A DNA stretch of 51,639 nucleotides from a candidate division WOR-3 bacterium (GTDB lineage Bacteria; Hydrothermota; UBA3072): assembly GCA_039804165.1 (NCBI GenBank), contig JBDRZZ010000012.1:1-51639 (forward strand), read 5' to 3'. This document shows, piece after piece, positions 11,361-20,173 of this stretch. Made by a program: the position numbers and the translations under genes. The notes under the pieces are model-generated. The model was given only the letters and a program-made list of their open reading frames with translations, made no database searches and was not told the origin of the DNA. How positions within the stretch are numbered: the stretch's first letter is position 1; every line of letters begins with the position of its first letter.

Positions 11361-11540
11361 TTATTTGTTCTTTCTTCTATCTTTCCCTGAACGTCGATCC
11401 TTCCCTGATCTTCTTTCTGGCCCATTATAATTTGGGTTAGAATTTTGCCTTCGGTCTTTTCCTGATCTTCTATCCTTTCCACTTCTTCTTTCAGGACCTA
11501 CATATCCAGGAGTAAAGATAATTTTTTTACTTTTTTCCAT
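11361..11540 (-). CDS. 59-residue Arg/Lys-rich microprotein with two identical 17-residue repeats
   Basis: ATG at 11538-11540 follows AGGAGG and a promoter at 11558-11586; the stop is at 11361-11363. Residues 15-31 and 40-56 are both GPERRSGKDRRSGKDRR, each preceded by Tyr-x, and each contains two copies of RRSGKD. The 59 residues include 12 Arg and 9 Lys. At DNA level the two repeat copies differ in 10 of 17 codons, and every difference is synonymous (including AGT/TCA for Ser and AGA/CGT for Arg). This shows selection on the protein in this frame. It lies between priA and a radical SAM gene, 22 bases before the latter. ERRxGxDRR-type motifs occur in other bacterial proteins, but I know no assigned function. 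A nucleic-acid-binding role or modification by the neighbouring enzyme is speculation. Confidence 0.8.
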   Translation of the reverse strand: MEKSKKIIFTPGYVGPERRSGKDRRSGKDRRQNSNPNYNGPERRSGKDRRSGKDRRKNK

Positions 11541-11557
11541 TTCTCCTCCTAATTAAA

Positions 11558-11586
11558 AATATATTAATAAAGATAAAGAAAGTCAA
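11558..11586 (-). promoter_or_regulatory. Promoter of the microprotein / radical SAM pair
   Basis: Minus-strand TTGACT (11581-11586), a 17-base spacer, TATATT (11558-11563). It begins 11 bases beyond the priA stop and gives a short leader with a strong SD before the microprotein ATG. Confidence 0.6.
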
Positions 11587-11596
11587 TTTTTGAATT

Positions 11597-13519
11597 TTAT
11601 AGCATATTAAGTGGATCTATTTCAAACGAAATCTTTACTCCTTGAGTTTTATTTTCGTAGAGTTTTCTGAATAGAGTTGGAAGAGTGTATTCTTCTTTTG
11701 CTTTAAGAAGAAGGTGAAAACGAAAATACCCTTCAATTTTTCCTATAGGGCAAGGAGCAGGTCCAAGTAAAATAATCTTTTCTGATTCCTTCAAATTTTT
11801 TATTGTTTCTTTTATTTTAATTGCGGTTTGTTCAGCTTTTTCTATCTTCTTAGATTTAACAACAATTCTTCCTAATTTTACAAAAGGAGGATAATTTGCG
11901 GATTCTCTAAATTTTATTTCTTCTTTGTAAAAATTTAGGTAGTTAAGATCCAAAACATTTTTTATTGCATAATGATTCGGATTGGTACTTTGGATGAGGA
12001 CTTTTCCTTTTACACCTCTTCCTGCCCTTCCTGCTACTTGAAATAAAAGCTGAAATGTCCGTTCCGTTGCTCTATAATCTGGTAGGTCTAAAGCTGTGTC
12101 TGCGGAAAGAACACCAACAAACCCTATATCTGGAAAGTCGAACCCTTTTGTGACCATTTGGGTTCCAAGAAGAATTTGAATTTCTCCTCTTTTCAATTGT
12201 TCATATATTTCTTTATGGGTGTGGGGTCTGCTTATGGAATCAGTATCCATTCTTCTTATCTTATAATTCTTATATCTTTCTTTAATTTCTTCTTCTATTC
12301 TTTCTGTCCCCCAACCAAGATAAGTGATTTTCTCATTACAAATAGGGCAATTTTCAATCTTTTTTTCTCTTTTCCCACAATGATGACAGATTAAGCTATT
12401 TGATATCTTATGGAGGGTTAGGGAAATGTCACAATCACTGCACCTTGCAGCCCATCCACAATTGTAACACTTTCCGTAAGGTGCATACCCCCTTCTATTT
12501 AAGAAAAGAATTACTCTTGAAGGCTTTTCTCCCATAAGAGCTTCTTCTATTCCCTTTTTCATTTCTTCAGAGAAGATTTTTCCTTTTGGATTTACAATTT
12601 TAAGAGAAGGGAAAGTCATTCCTTCCACTCTTTCCGGAAGATGAAGGAGTTCATATTTACCTTTTTCTGCATTATAAAAAGATTCAATAGAGGGAGTTGC
12701 ACTTCCAAGAATCACAGGAAAATTGCCTATTTTACCTCTCATTACCGCTAAATCTCGAGCAGAGAATCTTGGTTTTGGATCTTCTTGATGATAAGATTCC
12801 GAGTGTTCTTCATCCACTATGATTAAACCAAGGTTTTTGAAAGGGCTAAAAACACTCATTCTTGAGCCAACTCCAATTTTCAAATTCCCATTTAAGGCGT
12901 TCATCCAGTATGAATATCTCATACTCTTAGAAGATTTATAATGGTATTCTTCACAGGTTCCAAATCTTTCTCTTATTCTATCGATAACTTGTGGGATAAT
13001 TGAAATCTCTGGAACTAAATATAAGACGCTTTTTCCTTTGTTTATTACTTTTTCCATAACTCTCAAGTAAATTTCAGTTTTGCCGCTTCCAGTGACACCA
13101 AAAAGTAGAAAAACTTTAAATTGTTCATTTTCTACAGCTTCAATTATTTTCTTATAAGCCTCTTTTTGATATGGATTTAATTCTATTTTGCTCTCCTTTT
13201 TTGGATATTCTTTGATTTCTCTTACTCTTTTCATTATGGGAGGAATGCAAAAAGAAAGCACTATTCCAAGAGGGCAGACATAATACATAGAAACCCACTT
13301 GCATAAATTAAATAGGTCTTCTGGTAAATCTATAATTTTTGCCTCAATTTCCTTTGCTCCTTCAAAAGGATTTGCTTCTTCAACGACAACACCTATTAAC
13401 TTTCTGTTTTTGAAAGGAATTTGAACAACACTTCCCTCTTTTAAATCCAAGGTTTCTTGTGCCTTATAAGTAAAAAAGGAAAATTTGTCAATTGGAATGG
13501 ATACTTTATAATATTTCAT
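11597..13519 (-). CDS. priA: Primosomal replication restart helicase PriA
   Basis: A 640-residue superfamily 2 helicase. It has the N-terminal 3'-DNA-binding domain, a Walker A motif GVTGSGKTE near residue 141, a DEEH Walker B near 235, and GSATPS. The PriA zinc-binding region at about 348-400 carries eight cysteines in CxxC/CxxC spacing (CYNC, CSDC, CHHC, CPIC). PriA reloads the replisome at stalled forks. Length and motifs are complete. The start overlaps the upstream helix-hairpin-helix gene by 4 bases. Confidence 0.95.
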   Translation of the reverse strand: MKYYKVSIPIDKFSFFTYKAQETLDLKEGSVVQIPFKNRKLIGVVVEEANPFEGAKEIEAKIIDLPEDLFNLCKWVSMYYVCPLGIVLSFCIPPIMKRVREIKEYPKKESKIELNPYQKEAYKKIIEAVENEQFKVFLLFGVTGSGKTEIYLRVMEKVINKGKSVLYLVPEISIIPQVIDRIRERFGTCEEYHYKSSKSMRYSYWMNALNGNLKIGVGSRMSVFSPFKNLGLIIVDEEHSESYHQEDPKPRFSARDLAVMRGKIGNFPVILGSATPSIESFYNAEKGKYELLHLPERVEGMTFPSLKIVNPKGKIFSEEMKKGIEEALMGEKPSRVILFLNRRGYAPYGKCYNCGWAARCSDCDISLTLHKISNSLICHHCGKREKKIENCPICNEKITYLGWGTERIEEEIKERYKNYKIRRMDTDSISRPHTHKEIYEQLKRGEIQILLGTQMVTKGFDFPDIGFVGVLSADTALDLPDYRATERTFQLLFQVAGRAGRGVKGKVLIQSTNPNHYAIKNVLDLNYLNFYKEEIKFRESANYPPFVKLGRIVVKSKKIEKAEQTAIKIKETIKNLKESEKIILLGPAPCPIGKIEGYFRFHLLLKAKEEYTLPTLFRKLYENKTQGVKISFEIDPLNML

Positions 13520-15057
13520 ATTAGAAAGGCAATACCAAGCTCATGAGAAATCTCTTCTTTAAAATCGATTCCCCATTTTAAATGAATTTTAAAGGGTAAT
13601 AATTTCTCTCCTAAAAGAAAGTATAACCTTTTTCCAGAGCCGTAGAGTTGTTTAATTGTAAATTTCCCCGGTAAATCGTTTTCGTATTCATAAATTCTTG
13701 ATTCCCAATTTGCTATTTCGTATAATATTAGCCCACCTTCAAAAATGAAGTTCTTAGAATGGCGTAAAATTAGGTAAGTTAAAAACCCTGAACCCTCTTT
13801 TCCATTTAGGGCTTCAAATCTTGTTTTAAGATTTATTTCATTAATTTTATAAATTGCGTCAAGTCTATAATTTTTTTGCCCAATTTTAGCTTTTATCCTG
13901 TTTTCTAAAGTTAAATTTTTTATTGGAGTAAAGGATAAATGGATTTCTCCAATTTTATTGAATGGCTCAAAATTTGAAATATTCCTGGAGAATTCTGAAA
14001 AAAGACCAATAGAGAAGATAGGAGAGATATTTCTGGTGTAGCTTAAGTAAAATACTTCTTTATCTTTTTGAAAAGGAGAATTCCTTATTGTTGGGAGCGA
14101 ATCTTTTATATTTACATATATGGCTTTTAATCCTCTACCATTATCTATACCCATCGAGTAAGAGAGATTTTTTTTAAGTTTAGGAAAGTCCCCTCCTCCT
14201 GTTCCAAGTTCTAAGCGGAAGATATTCCCTCCCAAGTCCTTAACCATATAAAAAGAAGTTAGGATGTTTTTACCGTTTTTTTCTGCTTCGCTGAAACTAC
14301 CTGTTACTCTTATAGTAGAGGTTTTGTAGCTTAATCCCAGGAGTTTTTCTTTTCCCAAAGTTTCTATTTTATTGTAAGAGCTAAAAAATATTAGATTCTT
14401 CCATTCACAAGTAATTCCCCTTAAATAATTTTCTTTATATGTAGAGAGATGGGGGCTGAAACCTTTTTCTCCAGGAATACTTCCTCCTCTATAAAAAAAG
14501 TCGGGTTTTCCCATTATAATTCCCATTCCTAAATCGAGATCATAATTCCCAATTATTAACTTTTCTGGGATATAAATTGAAAAAGCATAATACTTAGAGG
14601 GTTTTTCTTCTTTCCAATCTTTTTCAAAAAGAGCATTTAGAAAAATCCCTTTGTAAGGAAGAATAACTTTATTATAAACTTTACTTTGGGGTGAACTTAT
14701 TTTTCTTTCAAATCTAAGTAGAAATTCAGAATCTTTATGTCTTTTTTGTTTTTTATCCTCCACAACAAAAAATTTTTTTATTCTATCAAAAAGATAAGGG
14801 GTTATTCCTTCTATTAAAAGGAGTTCTTCTTTTTTTAAAAAAGGATGTTTTTCCCTATATTTTATTATCCTATCCACGAGATAGCTGTCTAGATAAGGAA
14901 CAAGTAAAAGCTCATCTTTTCTTGCATTATTTATGTTTATTGGATTTTCCTCAAGTCTTCTTATTCTTTCTAAAAATTCTGGGGTGTTTGTTATTTCCTC
15001 TTCGATTTCAAAAGGTTCTACTGATAAAAGCCAAAATAGCAATAATAGTTTTCCCAT
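13516..15057 (-). CDS. Helix-hairpin-helix protein with barrel-like C-terminal region
   Basis: A 513-residue protein with a signal-like N-terminus (about 1-13). Two ComEA-like helix-hairpin-helix units follow at about 35-95 (NINNARKDELLLVPYLDSYL, then a KKEELLLIEGI repeat). The remaining ~400 residues are rich in alternating hydrophobic strands and aromatic residues and look like an outer-membrane beta-barrel. HhH-plus-barrel proteins occur in FCB-group genomes; the function is not established, though DNA binding or uptake at the envelope is possible. It overlaps the NUDIX gene by 50 bases at its start and priA by 4 at its end. This start is kept because it preserves the signal sequence. Confidence 0.6.
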   Translation of the reverse strand: MGKLLLLFWLLSVEPFEIEEEITNTPEFLERIRRLEENPININNARKDELLLVPYLDSYLVDRIIKYREKHPFLKKEELLLIEGITPYLFDRIKKFFVVEDKKQKRHKDSEFLLRFERKISSPQSKVYNKVILPYKGIFLNALFEKDWKEEKPSKYYAFSIYIPEKLIIGNYDLDLGMGIIMGKPDFFYRGGSIPGEKGFSPHLSTYKENYLRGITCEWKNLIFFSSYNKIETLGKEKLLGLSYKTSTIRVTGSFSEAEKNGKNILTSFYMVKDLGGNIFRLELGTGGGDFPKLKKNLSYSMGIDNGRGLKAIYVNIKDSLPTIRNSPFQKDKEVFYLSYTRNISPIFSIGLFSEFSRNISNFEPFNKIGEIHLSFTPIKNLTLENRIKAKIGQKNYRLDAIYKINEINLKTRFEALNGKEGSGFLTYLILRHSKNFIFEGGLILYEIANWESRIYEYENDLPGKFTIKQLYGSGKRLYFLLGEKLLPFKIHLKWGIDFKEEISHELGIAFLI

Positions 15058-15535
15058 CTTTTATCTCGCCTTTATTTATTTTTTTCACTACATCTTCAAT
15101 TTTTATTTTTACAATTTCAATTTTTTCCTCAGAAGGACGTTTTAAAGAGCAAGGTATTAAATCTGAGGCTTTAAATAGATGTATAATTTCATTGCTATAA
15201 CCTGGAGTGAGATAAATATCCCCAATTTTTTCAAGTTTTCCAGGTTTGTAATTTATTTCTTCCTGAAGTTCTCTTTGGATTGTTTGGATAGGAGATTCTC
15301 CCTCTTCAATTGTCCCTGCAGGTATTTCAAGAAGAACCTCATTTACAGGGTAACGGTATTGCCTTACAAGTATTATTTCAGATTCATTAATAAAAGGAAG
15401 GGCAGCAACGGCTCCAGGATGAGAAACGTATTCCCTAAAAGTTTTTGTGCCGTCTTTAAGAGACACTCTATCTGCATTTAGTTTTAATAACCTCCCTGTA
15501 AAAATTCTCTTCTCTTCAATTATTTTTTCTTTCAT
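15008..15535 (-). CDS. NUDIX hydrolase, ADP-ribose pyrophosphatase type
   Basis: A 175-residue protein. The Nudix box is at residues 74-95 (GTIEEGESPIQTIQRELQEE), with the metal-binding REUxEE residues R88, E89, E92 and E93. The Gly that usually follows (EExGU) is Asn here. VRQYRYPVNEVLLEIPAG before the box is typical of ADP-ribose / nucleoside diphosphate-sugar pyrophosphatases (NudF type). A good SD (GGGAGG) precedes the ATG. The gene lies 11 bases after the upstream barrel gene and is probably in its operon. The exact substrate is inferred from the family. Confidence 0.85.
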   Translation of the reverse strand: MKEKIIEEKRIFTGRLLKLNADRVSLKDGTKTFREYVSHPGAVAALPFINESEIILVRQYRYPVNEVLLEIPAGTIEEGESPIQTIQRELQEEINYKPGKLEKIGDIYLTPGYSNEIIHLFKASDLIPCSLKRPSEEKIEIVKIKIEDVVKKINKGEIKDGKTIIAILAFISRTF

Positions 15536-15546
15536 TTTTCCTCCCT

Positions 15547-16230
15547 TTATCTTTTCCTATAATATATTGTAAAAATCTCAGAGAAACCAAGTTCAGGATG
15601 GTTTTGAAGGCCAATTGAAAGTCTAAGAAGAGCACCTTCAAAAGAAAAGCCTATTGTCGGAACCAGAGGATTTGTTAAGAGCCCAAGAGAAGCGGTAAAC
15701 CTAGGAAATTTTATTTTATAACCAAATCCCATATTTATTCCCCAATTTTCTAAGAAGTTAATTTTTATTCCAAATTCGTTCCATTCATCTGAGTAAGCCC
15801 CGGAGAGTTCTAATTCGGTTGGGATTGTGGTATTTTTTATCCAAGAGAGAATTTTGAAAGTTCTAATAGAAAATTCATAGTTTAATAAAAAAAGCACAAA
15901 AGAAAAATCAAGACAAAAGCCGAGCTCTCCTTTTGATTCTTGATAAAGATAGAGAAGCGATGGTTCAGTTATGAAGATAGTATTTTCAGATCTTACTTTG
16001 TAATCACTTTCTATTGCAAGTTCTCTATAAAAGGAAGAGCCGAAATGAGAAATTCCAATACCATAGGTTTTAGTTTTCCATACGGCTTTAACTGTTTGAA
16101 GTTCAGGAAGTGAATATAATTTCTCGTAAGTTATGAAAAGAGAATTCTCTAAGAATCTACTTATGTTTCCAAAACCAAACTCATCTGCCGTTCTAAGCTC
16201 TGGGAAAAGGGAAAATATTATTAAAAACAT
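15547..16230 (-). CDS. Hypothetical secreted barrel-like protein
   Basis: A 227-residue protein of unknown function. It has a short hydrophobic N-terminus followed by alternating polar/hydrophobic strands rich in Gly, Phe and Tyr (YGIGISHFGSSFY, WGINMGFGYKIKF, PTIGFSFEGALLRLSIGLQ). The pattern resembles a small outer-membrane beta-barrel of the PorV/UPF0164 kind seen in FCB-type genomes. It is the first gene of the minus-strand run that continues to NUDIX, the HhH protein and priA. A promoter lies at 16260-16287; there is no clear SD. Confidence 0.55.
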   Translation of the reverse strand: MFLIIFSLFPELRTADEFGFGNISRFLENSLFITYEKLYSLPELQTVKAVWKTKTYGIGISHFGSSFYRELAIESDYKVRSENTIFITEPSLLYLYQESKGELGFCLDFSFVLFLLNYEFSIRTFKILSWIKNTTIPTELELSGAYSDEWNEFGIKINFLENWGINMGFGYKIKFPRFTASLGLLTNPLVPTIGFSFEGALLRLSIGLQNHPELGFSEIFTIYYRKR

Positions 16231-16259
16231 ATTTTTATTTCTCTTTTTTCATATTTTTT

Positions 16260-16287
16260 AGTATAAAAAGAGATTTTTTAAAGTCAA
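16260..16287 (-). promoter_or_regulatory. Promoter of the barrel-NUDIX-HhH-priA run
   Basis: Minus-strand TTGACT (16282-16287), a 16-base spacer, TATACT (16260-16265), giving a leader of roughly 20 bases. Confidence 0.55.
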
Positions 16288-16312
16288 GATTATAGATAAA
16301 AAGACTGCTGGC

Positions 16313-16338
16313 TTGACAAATCTTTTAGCTTATATAAT
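16313..16338 (+). promoter_or_regulatory. Likely ftsE promoter with short spacing
   Basis: TTGACA (16313-16318) and TATAAT (16333-16338) are both consensus but only 14 bases apart, so either the spacer is unusually short or another -35 is used. The -10 lies 14 bases from the ftsE ATG, and no SD is visible. Confidence 0.4.
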
Positions 16339-16352
16339 TTAACAAACAAAAG

Positions 16353-17015
16353 ATGATTGAAATTAGAAACGTAAGTAAAAAATTTAGAAAAGATTGGTAT
16401 GCTTTAAAGAATATAAATCTTTCAATAGAGAAGGGAGATTTTATTTTCCTTACGGGGCAAACAGGTTCAGGTAAGACAACCCTCTTAAGGCTTATATATA
16501 TGGATATTTTTCCGGACGAAGGGGAGGTAGCTGTCGCTGGTTATCGTTCTTCAACAATAAAGGAATGGGAAATTCCTTATCTTAGGAGAAGAATTGGAAT
16601 TATTTTTCAAGACTTTAAATTACTTCCAGATAAAACAGTTTATGAAAATGTTGCTTTTGCCCTTGAAGTTATTGGGGAAAGAGGTAAAAAGATAAGAGAG
16701 AAAGTTATGCAGGCTCTTACTTTGGTTGGGCTTTCTCATAAGAGAAACGATTTTCCCTATACTCTTTCAGGTGGAGAACAACAAAAAACAGCCATTGCAA
16801 GGGCTTTGGTGAGAGAACCTTTTATTCTCCTTGCAGATGAACCTACAGGGAATATTGATCCAGAGGGTTCCGAAGAAATAATTAGGCTCTTGCAGGAAGT
16901 AAATACTGCAGGAACGGCCGTTCTTATGGCTACTCATGCTGTAGAGCTTTCTAAGAGGATAGGGGGTGGGAGATTCATTCATATTGAACATGGGGAAATA
17001 GTGGAAAGTAGATAG
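16353..17015 (+). CDS. ftsE: Cell division ATP-binding protein FtsE
   Basis: A 220-residue ABC ATPase. Walker A is GQTGSGKTT (35-43), the Q-loop is IFQDFKLLP, the signature LSGGEQQ is at 138-144 followed by Lys rather than the common Arg, and Walker B is LLADEPTGN (159-167). The KLLPDKTVYENVAFALEV segment is characteristic of FtsE. With FtsX it regulates septal peptidoglycan hydrolases at the inner membrane. It is the first gene of a run with ftsX, rnfCDGEA and mfd. There is no SD, and the leader is probably very short. Confidence 0.92.
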   Translation: MIEIRNVSKKFRKDWYALKNINLSIEKGDFIFLTGQTGSGKTTLLRLIYMDIFPDEGEVAVAGYRSSTIKEWEIPYLRRRIGIIFQDFKLLPDKTVYENVAFALEVIGERGKKIREKVMQALTLVGLSHKRNDFPYTLSGGEQQKTAIARALVREPFILLADEPTGNIDPEGSEEIIRLLQEVNTAGTAVLMATHAVELSKRIGGGRFIHIEHGEIVESR

Positions 17016-17016
17016 A

Positions 17017-17892
17017 ATGTTTGCATTAAGAGAAGCTTTAATAGGGTTAAAAAGAAACGGTGGCACAACATTTATAGCAATTGGGATAATGTTCTTTTCC
17101 CTTTTCCTTCTTGGAATATTTCTTTGGGGAACTTTTAATCTTTTTGGAGTGATAAGACTTGCGCGAGAAAAGGTCGAAATAAATGCTTTTCTTATAGAAG
17201 AGTTATCCGAAAAACAAATAGAGGAGCTCGCTCAAAAGCTTAAATCTATTGTAGGAGTAGAAGGAGTAGAGTTTATTAGTAAGGAGGAAGCCTTGAAAAA
17301 ATTTCAGGAAGAAATAAAAGATGCTCCAAGCTTACTTGAAGCAATTAAAACAAATCCACTTCCCTCTTCTTTTAATATAAAGTTAAAAGACGGATTTACT
17401 TCTCCAGATAAAGTGAAAGAAATTGCGGAAAAAATTTCTGTATTTAGCGAGTTTGTTTCTGTAGAATATGGAGAAAAATGGATTGATAGGCTTGATAAAG
17501 TGGTAAAAATTTTGTTCCTTTTTGATATTCTTCTCGGTATTGTGATTGGCATTGCTTCGATTTTTATTGTATCAAATACAATTAGATTAACAGTTTTAGC
17601 TCAAAGGAGGACAATAGAAGTTATGAAGCTTGTTGGAGCTACAGAAAGAACAATTCAGCTACCTTTTATGGTTGCAGGCTCAATAGAAGGGTTTACAGCT
17701 GGGGCTTTAAGTGGGGGTCTTTTATATTTGATTTATCAAATAACATATAAGTTTTTTGTAAAATTTTATTTTCCTTACAATCCTATAATAATAGGAACAA
17801 TTGTGCTTGGTATAATTTTAGGGATGATTGGTAGTAAGTTGGCTGTTAAATCAACCTCGAAGGAGTTAAAATTTGAAGCTCCTAACGTTTAG
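17017..17892 (+). CDS. ftsX: Cell division permease-like protein FtsX
   Basis: A 291-residue membrane protein with one N-terminal transmembrane segment, an extracytoplasmic domain (about 50-160), and three C-terminal segments. The conserved region is SNTIRLTVLAQRRTIEVMKLVGATE, typical of FtsX. It starts one base after the ftsE stop, and its end overlaps rnfC by 20 bases. It partners FtsE to control peptidoglycan hydrolase activity during division. Confidence 0.92.
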   Translation: MFALREALIGLKRNGGTTFIAIGIMFFSLFLLGIFLWGTFNLFGVIRLAREKVEINAFLIEELSEKQIEELAQKLKSIVGVEGVEFISKEEALKKFQEEIKDAPSLLEAIKTNPLPSSFNIKLKDGFTSPDKVKEIAEKISVFSEFVSVEYGEKWIDRLDKVVKILFLFDILLGIVIGIASIFIVSNTIRLTVLAQRRTIEVMKLVGATERTIQLPFMVAGSIEGFTAGALSGGLLYLIYQITYKFFVKFYFPYNPIIIGTIVLGIILGMIGSKLAVKSTSKELKFEAPNV

Positions 17893-19189
17893 AGGTGGAA
17901 TACATCCACCTTCTTATAAAGAGAAGACAAAGGATTGTAGAATAAAAAGAATCCCGATTCCTGATTTTTTGTATATTTATTTATCCCAGCATACAGGGAC
18001 TCCTTCTAGCCCAATTATAGAGAAAGGTGTTGAAGTAAAAATAGGACAAAAGATAGCAACCTTAGGAGGTAAATTGTCATCTGCTCTTCATTCTCCTGTG
18101 AATGGAGTATATGAGGGAATAGTAACTCATCCTCACCCTTTAGGAGGAAGGAAAGAAGCTATGAAGATAAGAGTTCTTAAAGAAAAAGATAAACCTTTTG
18201 AAGTGACTTTGAGAGAAGATGTTACTTCTCTTTCGAAAGAGGAGCTTATTGAGATTATTAAAGAGAGTGGAATAGTGGGTATGGGTGGAGCAGCTTTTCC
18301 AACTTATTATAAATTACAAATTCCACCTGGTAATAAAATAAAAGATTTAATAATAAATGGAGTTGAATGTGAGCCTTTCCTTACATCAGACTATAGAGTA
18401 ATGATGGAATATTCGGAAGAAGTAATAAAAGGGATTGATATTTTAAGAAGGATAATTGAACCGGAAAATGTGTGGGTGGCAATTGAGGATAATAAACTTG
18501 ATGCTTTTCGTAGGTTGGAAGATGCGGCTTCTAAATTCCCTTGGATTAAATTTGCCCTCCTAAAGACAAAATATCCTCAGGGTTCTGAGAAACAATTGAT
18601 AAGTGCGATCACAAAAAGAGAAGTTCCTGAAGGAGGTTTACCTTTTAGTGTTGGGGCTTATGTGCAAAATGTTGGAACTGTTTTTGCAATTTATGAAGCA
18701 GTCTATCTTGGTAAACCTCTTTTTGAAAGAGTTGTGACTGTAACTGGGAGTATAAGACATCCGTCTAATTTTCTTACACCTATTGGAACACCTTTAGAGC
18801 ATTTAATTGAGGTTGCCGAAGGACCAATAGGGGAAATTGCAAAAGTAATTAATGGAGGACCTCTAATGGGTATAACTCAAGCAACCCTTAAGACTTGTGT
18901 TACTAAAGGGACAACCGGAATTCTTGTGCAGAGCGAAAGGGAGTTAAAGAAGATGGAGCCTACACCCTGTATAAGATGTGGTGCTTGTGTTTTGGTTTGC
19001 CCAATGAGGTTACTCCCAACAGAATTATATAAATATATTGAAAAGGAAAAGTGGGATAGGGTAGAAGATCTTGGGGTTTTATCCTGTATGGAATGTGGGA
19101 GTTGCTCATATGTTTGCCCTGCGAAAATACCTCTTACTCAAGAGATTAAGATAGCTAAAAATAAATTGATAAAAAAAGAGAGTAAATAA
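17873..19189 (+). CDS. rnfC: Rnf electron transport complex subunit C
   Basis: A 438-residue peripheral Rnf subunit. The start is TTG at 17873, with AAGGAG seven bases upstream and the family N-terminus KLLTFRGGIHPP. The nucleotide/flavin-binding segment GMGGAAFP is at about 136-143. Two [4Fe-4S] motifs follow: C366, C369, C372, C376 and C405, C408, C411, C415. Two such clusters distinguish RnfC from NqrA. The complex couples ferredoxin:NAD+ electron transfer to Na+ or H+ transport; RnfC is the NADH side. It overlaps ftsX by 20 bases and abuts rnfD. Confidence 0.95.
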   Translation: MKLLTFRGGIHPPSYKEKTKDCRIKRIPIPDFLYIYLSQHTGTPSSPIIEKGVEVKIGQKIATLGGKLSSALHSPVNGVYEGIVTHPHPLGGRKEAMKIRVLKEKDKPFEVTLREDVTSLSKEELIEIIKESGIVGMGGAAFPTYYKLQIPPGNKIKDLIINGVECEPFLTSDYRVMMEYSEEVIKGIDILRRIIEPENVWVAIEDNKLDAFRRLEDAASKFPWIKFALLKTKYPQGSEKQLISAITKREVPEGGLPFSVGAYVQNVGTVFAIYEAVYLGKPLFERVVTVTGSIRHPSNFLTPIGTPLEHLIEVAEGPIGEIAKVINGGPLMGITQATLKTCVTKGTTGILVQSERELKKMEPTPCIRCGACVLVCPMRLLPTELYKYIEKEKWDRVEDLGVLSCMECGSCSYVCPAKIPLTQEIKIAKNKLIKKESK

Positions 19190-20172
19190 TGTTACGGATT
19201 ACTCCTGCTCCTCACATTTTCTCTAAGGTTAGCGTAAAGAGGATAATGTGGAGTGTCGTTTGGGCTTTAACTCCTGCTTTAGTATATTCTATTTATATTT
19301 TTGGAATAAGAGTTCTTTTTCTCTTGTTTCTTTCAATTGCTTCAGCTATGGGAAGTGAATTTCTATTTGAGAAAATTACAAAAAGAAAAATAACAATAAT
19401 GGATGGAAGTGCTGTTATCACAGGTTTTCTTATCTTATTTAACATATCTCCCAATTCTCCCTGGTGGTTCCCTGTGGTTGGTTCTACTTTTTCTATTCTT
19501 ATTGCTAAACAGTTATTTGGTGGTATTGGATATAATATCTTTAATCCTGCTCTTATTGGTAGAGCTTTCCTTATGGCTTCCTGGCCAAAATTAATGACTG
19601 GAAATTGGGTTCCTCCTAAATCTGGTACACTCTCAGGCCTTCCTTCTCAGTTTCTTGATGGAATATCCCAAGCAACACCTTTAACTTTGTTAAAGGTAAA
19701 CCCTACTTCTTCTGTTGTAGAATCTTTAAATTCAACTTATATGATTAAATCTCTTTTCTTTGGAAAAGTTGGTGGTTGTGTAGGAGAAACTTCGGCCCTT
19801 CTCCTTTTAGTAGGAGCTTTATATCTATTTATTATGAGAATTGCAGATTGGAGGATTTCTCTTGGTTATATTGGTTCTATATTTGCACTCTCGGGAATTT
19901 TTTATTTTTCAGGATTAACACCCGTGAATCCTCTTTTCCATATCTTATCTGGAGGTGTGATGCTAGGAGGGCTTTTTATGGCAACAGATCCTGTCACTTC
20001 TCCAGTTACATTAAAAGGGAGGTGGATTTTTGGAATTGGGGGTGGATTAATTTGTGTTTTAATAAGAATCTGGGGAGGATATCCTGAAGGGGTCTCTTAC
20101 TCAATTTTAATAATGAATATGTTTGTGCCTCTTTTAGATAGGATTTCAGAGAGAAAGATATTTGGGAGGTAA
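19189..20172 (+). CDS. rnfD: Rnf electron transport complex subunit D
   Basis: A 327-residue integral membrane subunit with about eight transmembrane segments. The FMN attachment motif is SQAT at 160-163 (DGISQATPL), with Thr163 the expected covalent FMN site; Gln stands where Gly is usual ([ST]GAT). GYNIFNPALIGRAFL and the FMATDPVTSP segment near the C-terminus are family hallmarks. Its ATG overlaps the rnfC stop by one base. Confidence 0.94.
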   Translation: MLRITPAPHIFSKVSVKRIMWSVVWALTPALVYSIYIFGIRVLFLLFLSIASAMGSEFLFEKITKRKITIMDGSAVITGFLILFNISPNSPWWFPVVGSTFSILIAKQLFGGIGYNIFNPALIGRAFLMASWPKLMTGNWVPPKSGTLSGLPSQFLDGISQATPLTLLKVNPTSSVVESLNSTYMIKSLFFGKVGGCVGETSALLLLVGALYLFIMRIADWRISLGYIGSIFALSGIFYFSGLTPVNPLFHILSGGVMLGGLFMATDPVTSPVTLKGRWIFGIGGGLICVLIRIWGGYPEGVSYSILIMNMFVPLLDRISERKIFGR

Positions 20173-20173
20173 T

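Noticed and set aside
11339-11482. 48-residue N-terminal extension of the radical SAM protein
   Set aside because: It overlaps the microprotein repeats in another frame. The microprotein frame shows only synonymous change between repeats, so the extension is a frame shadow.
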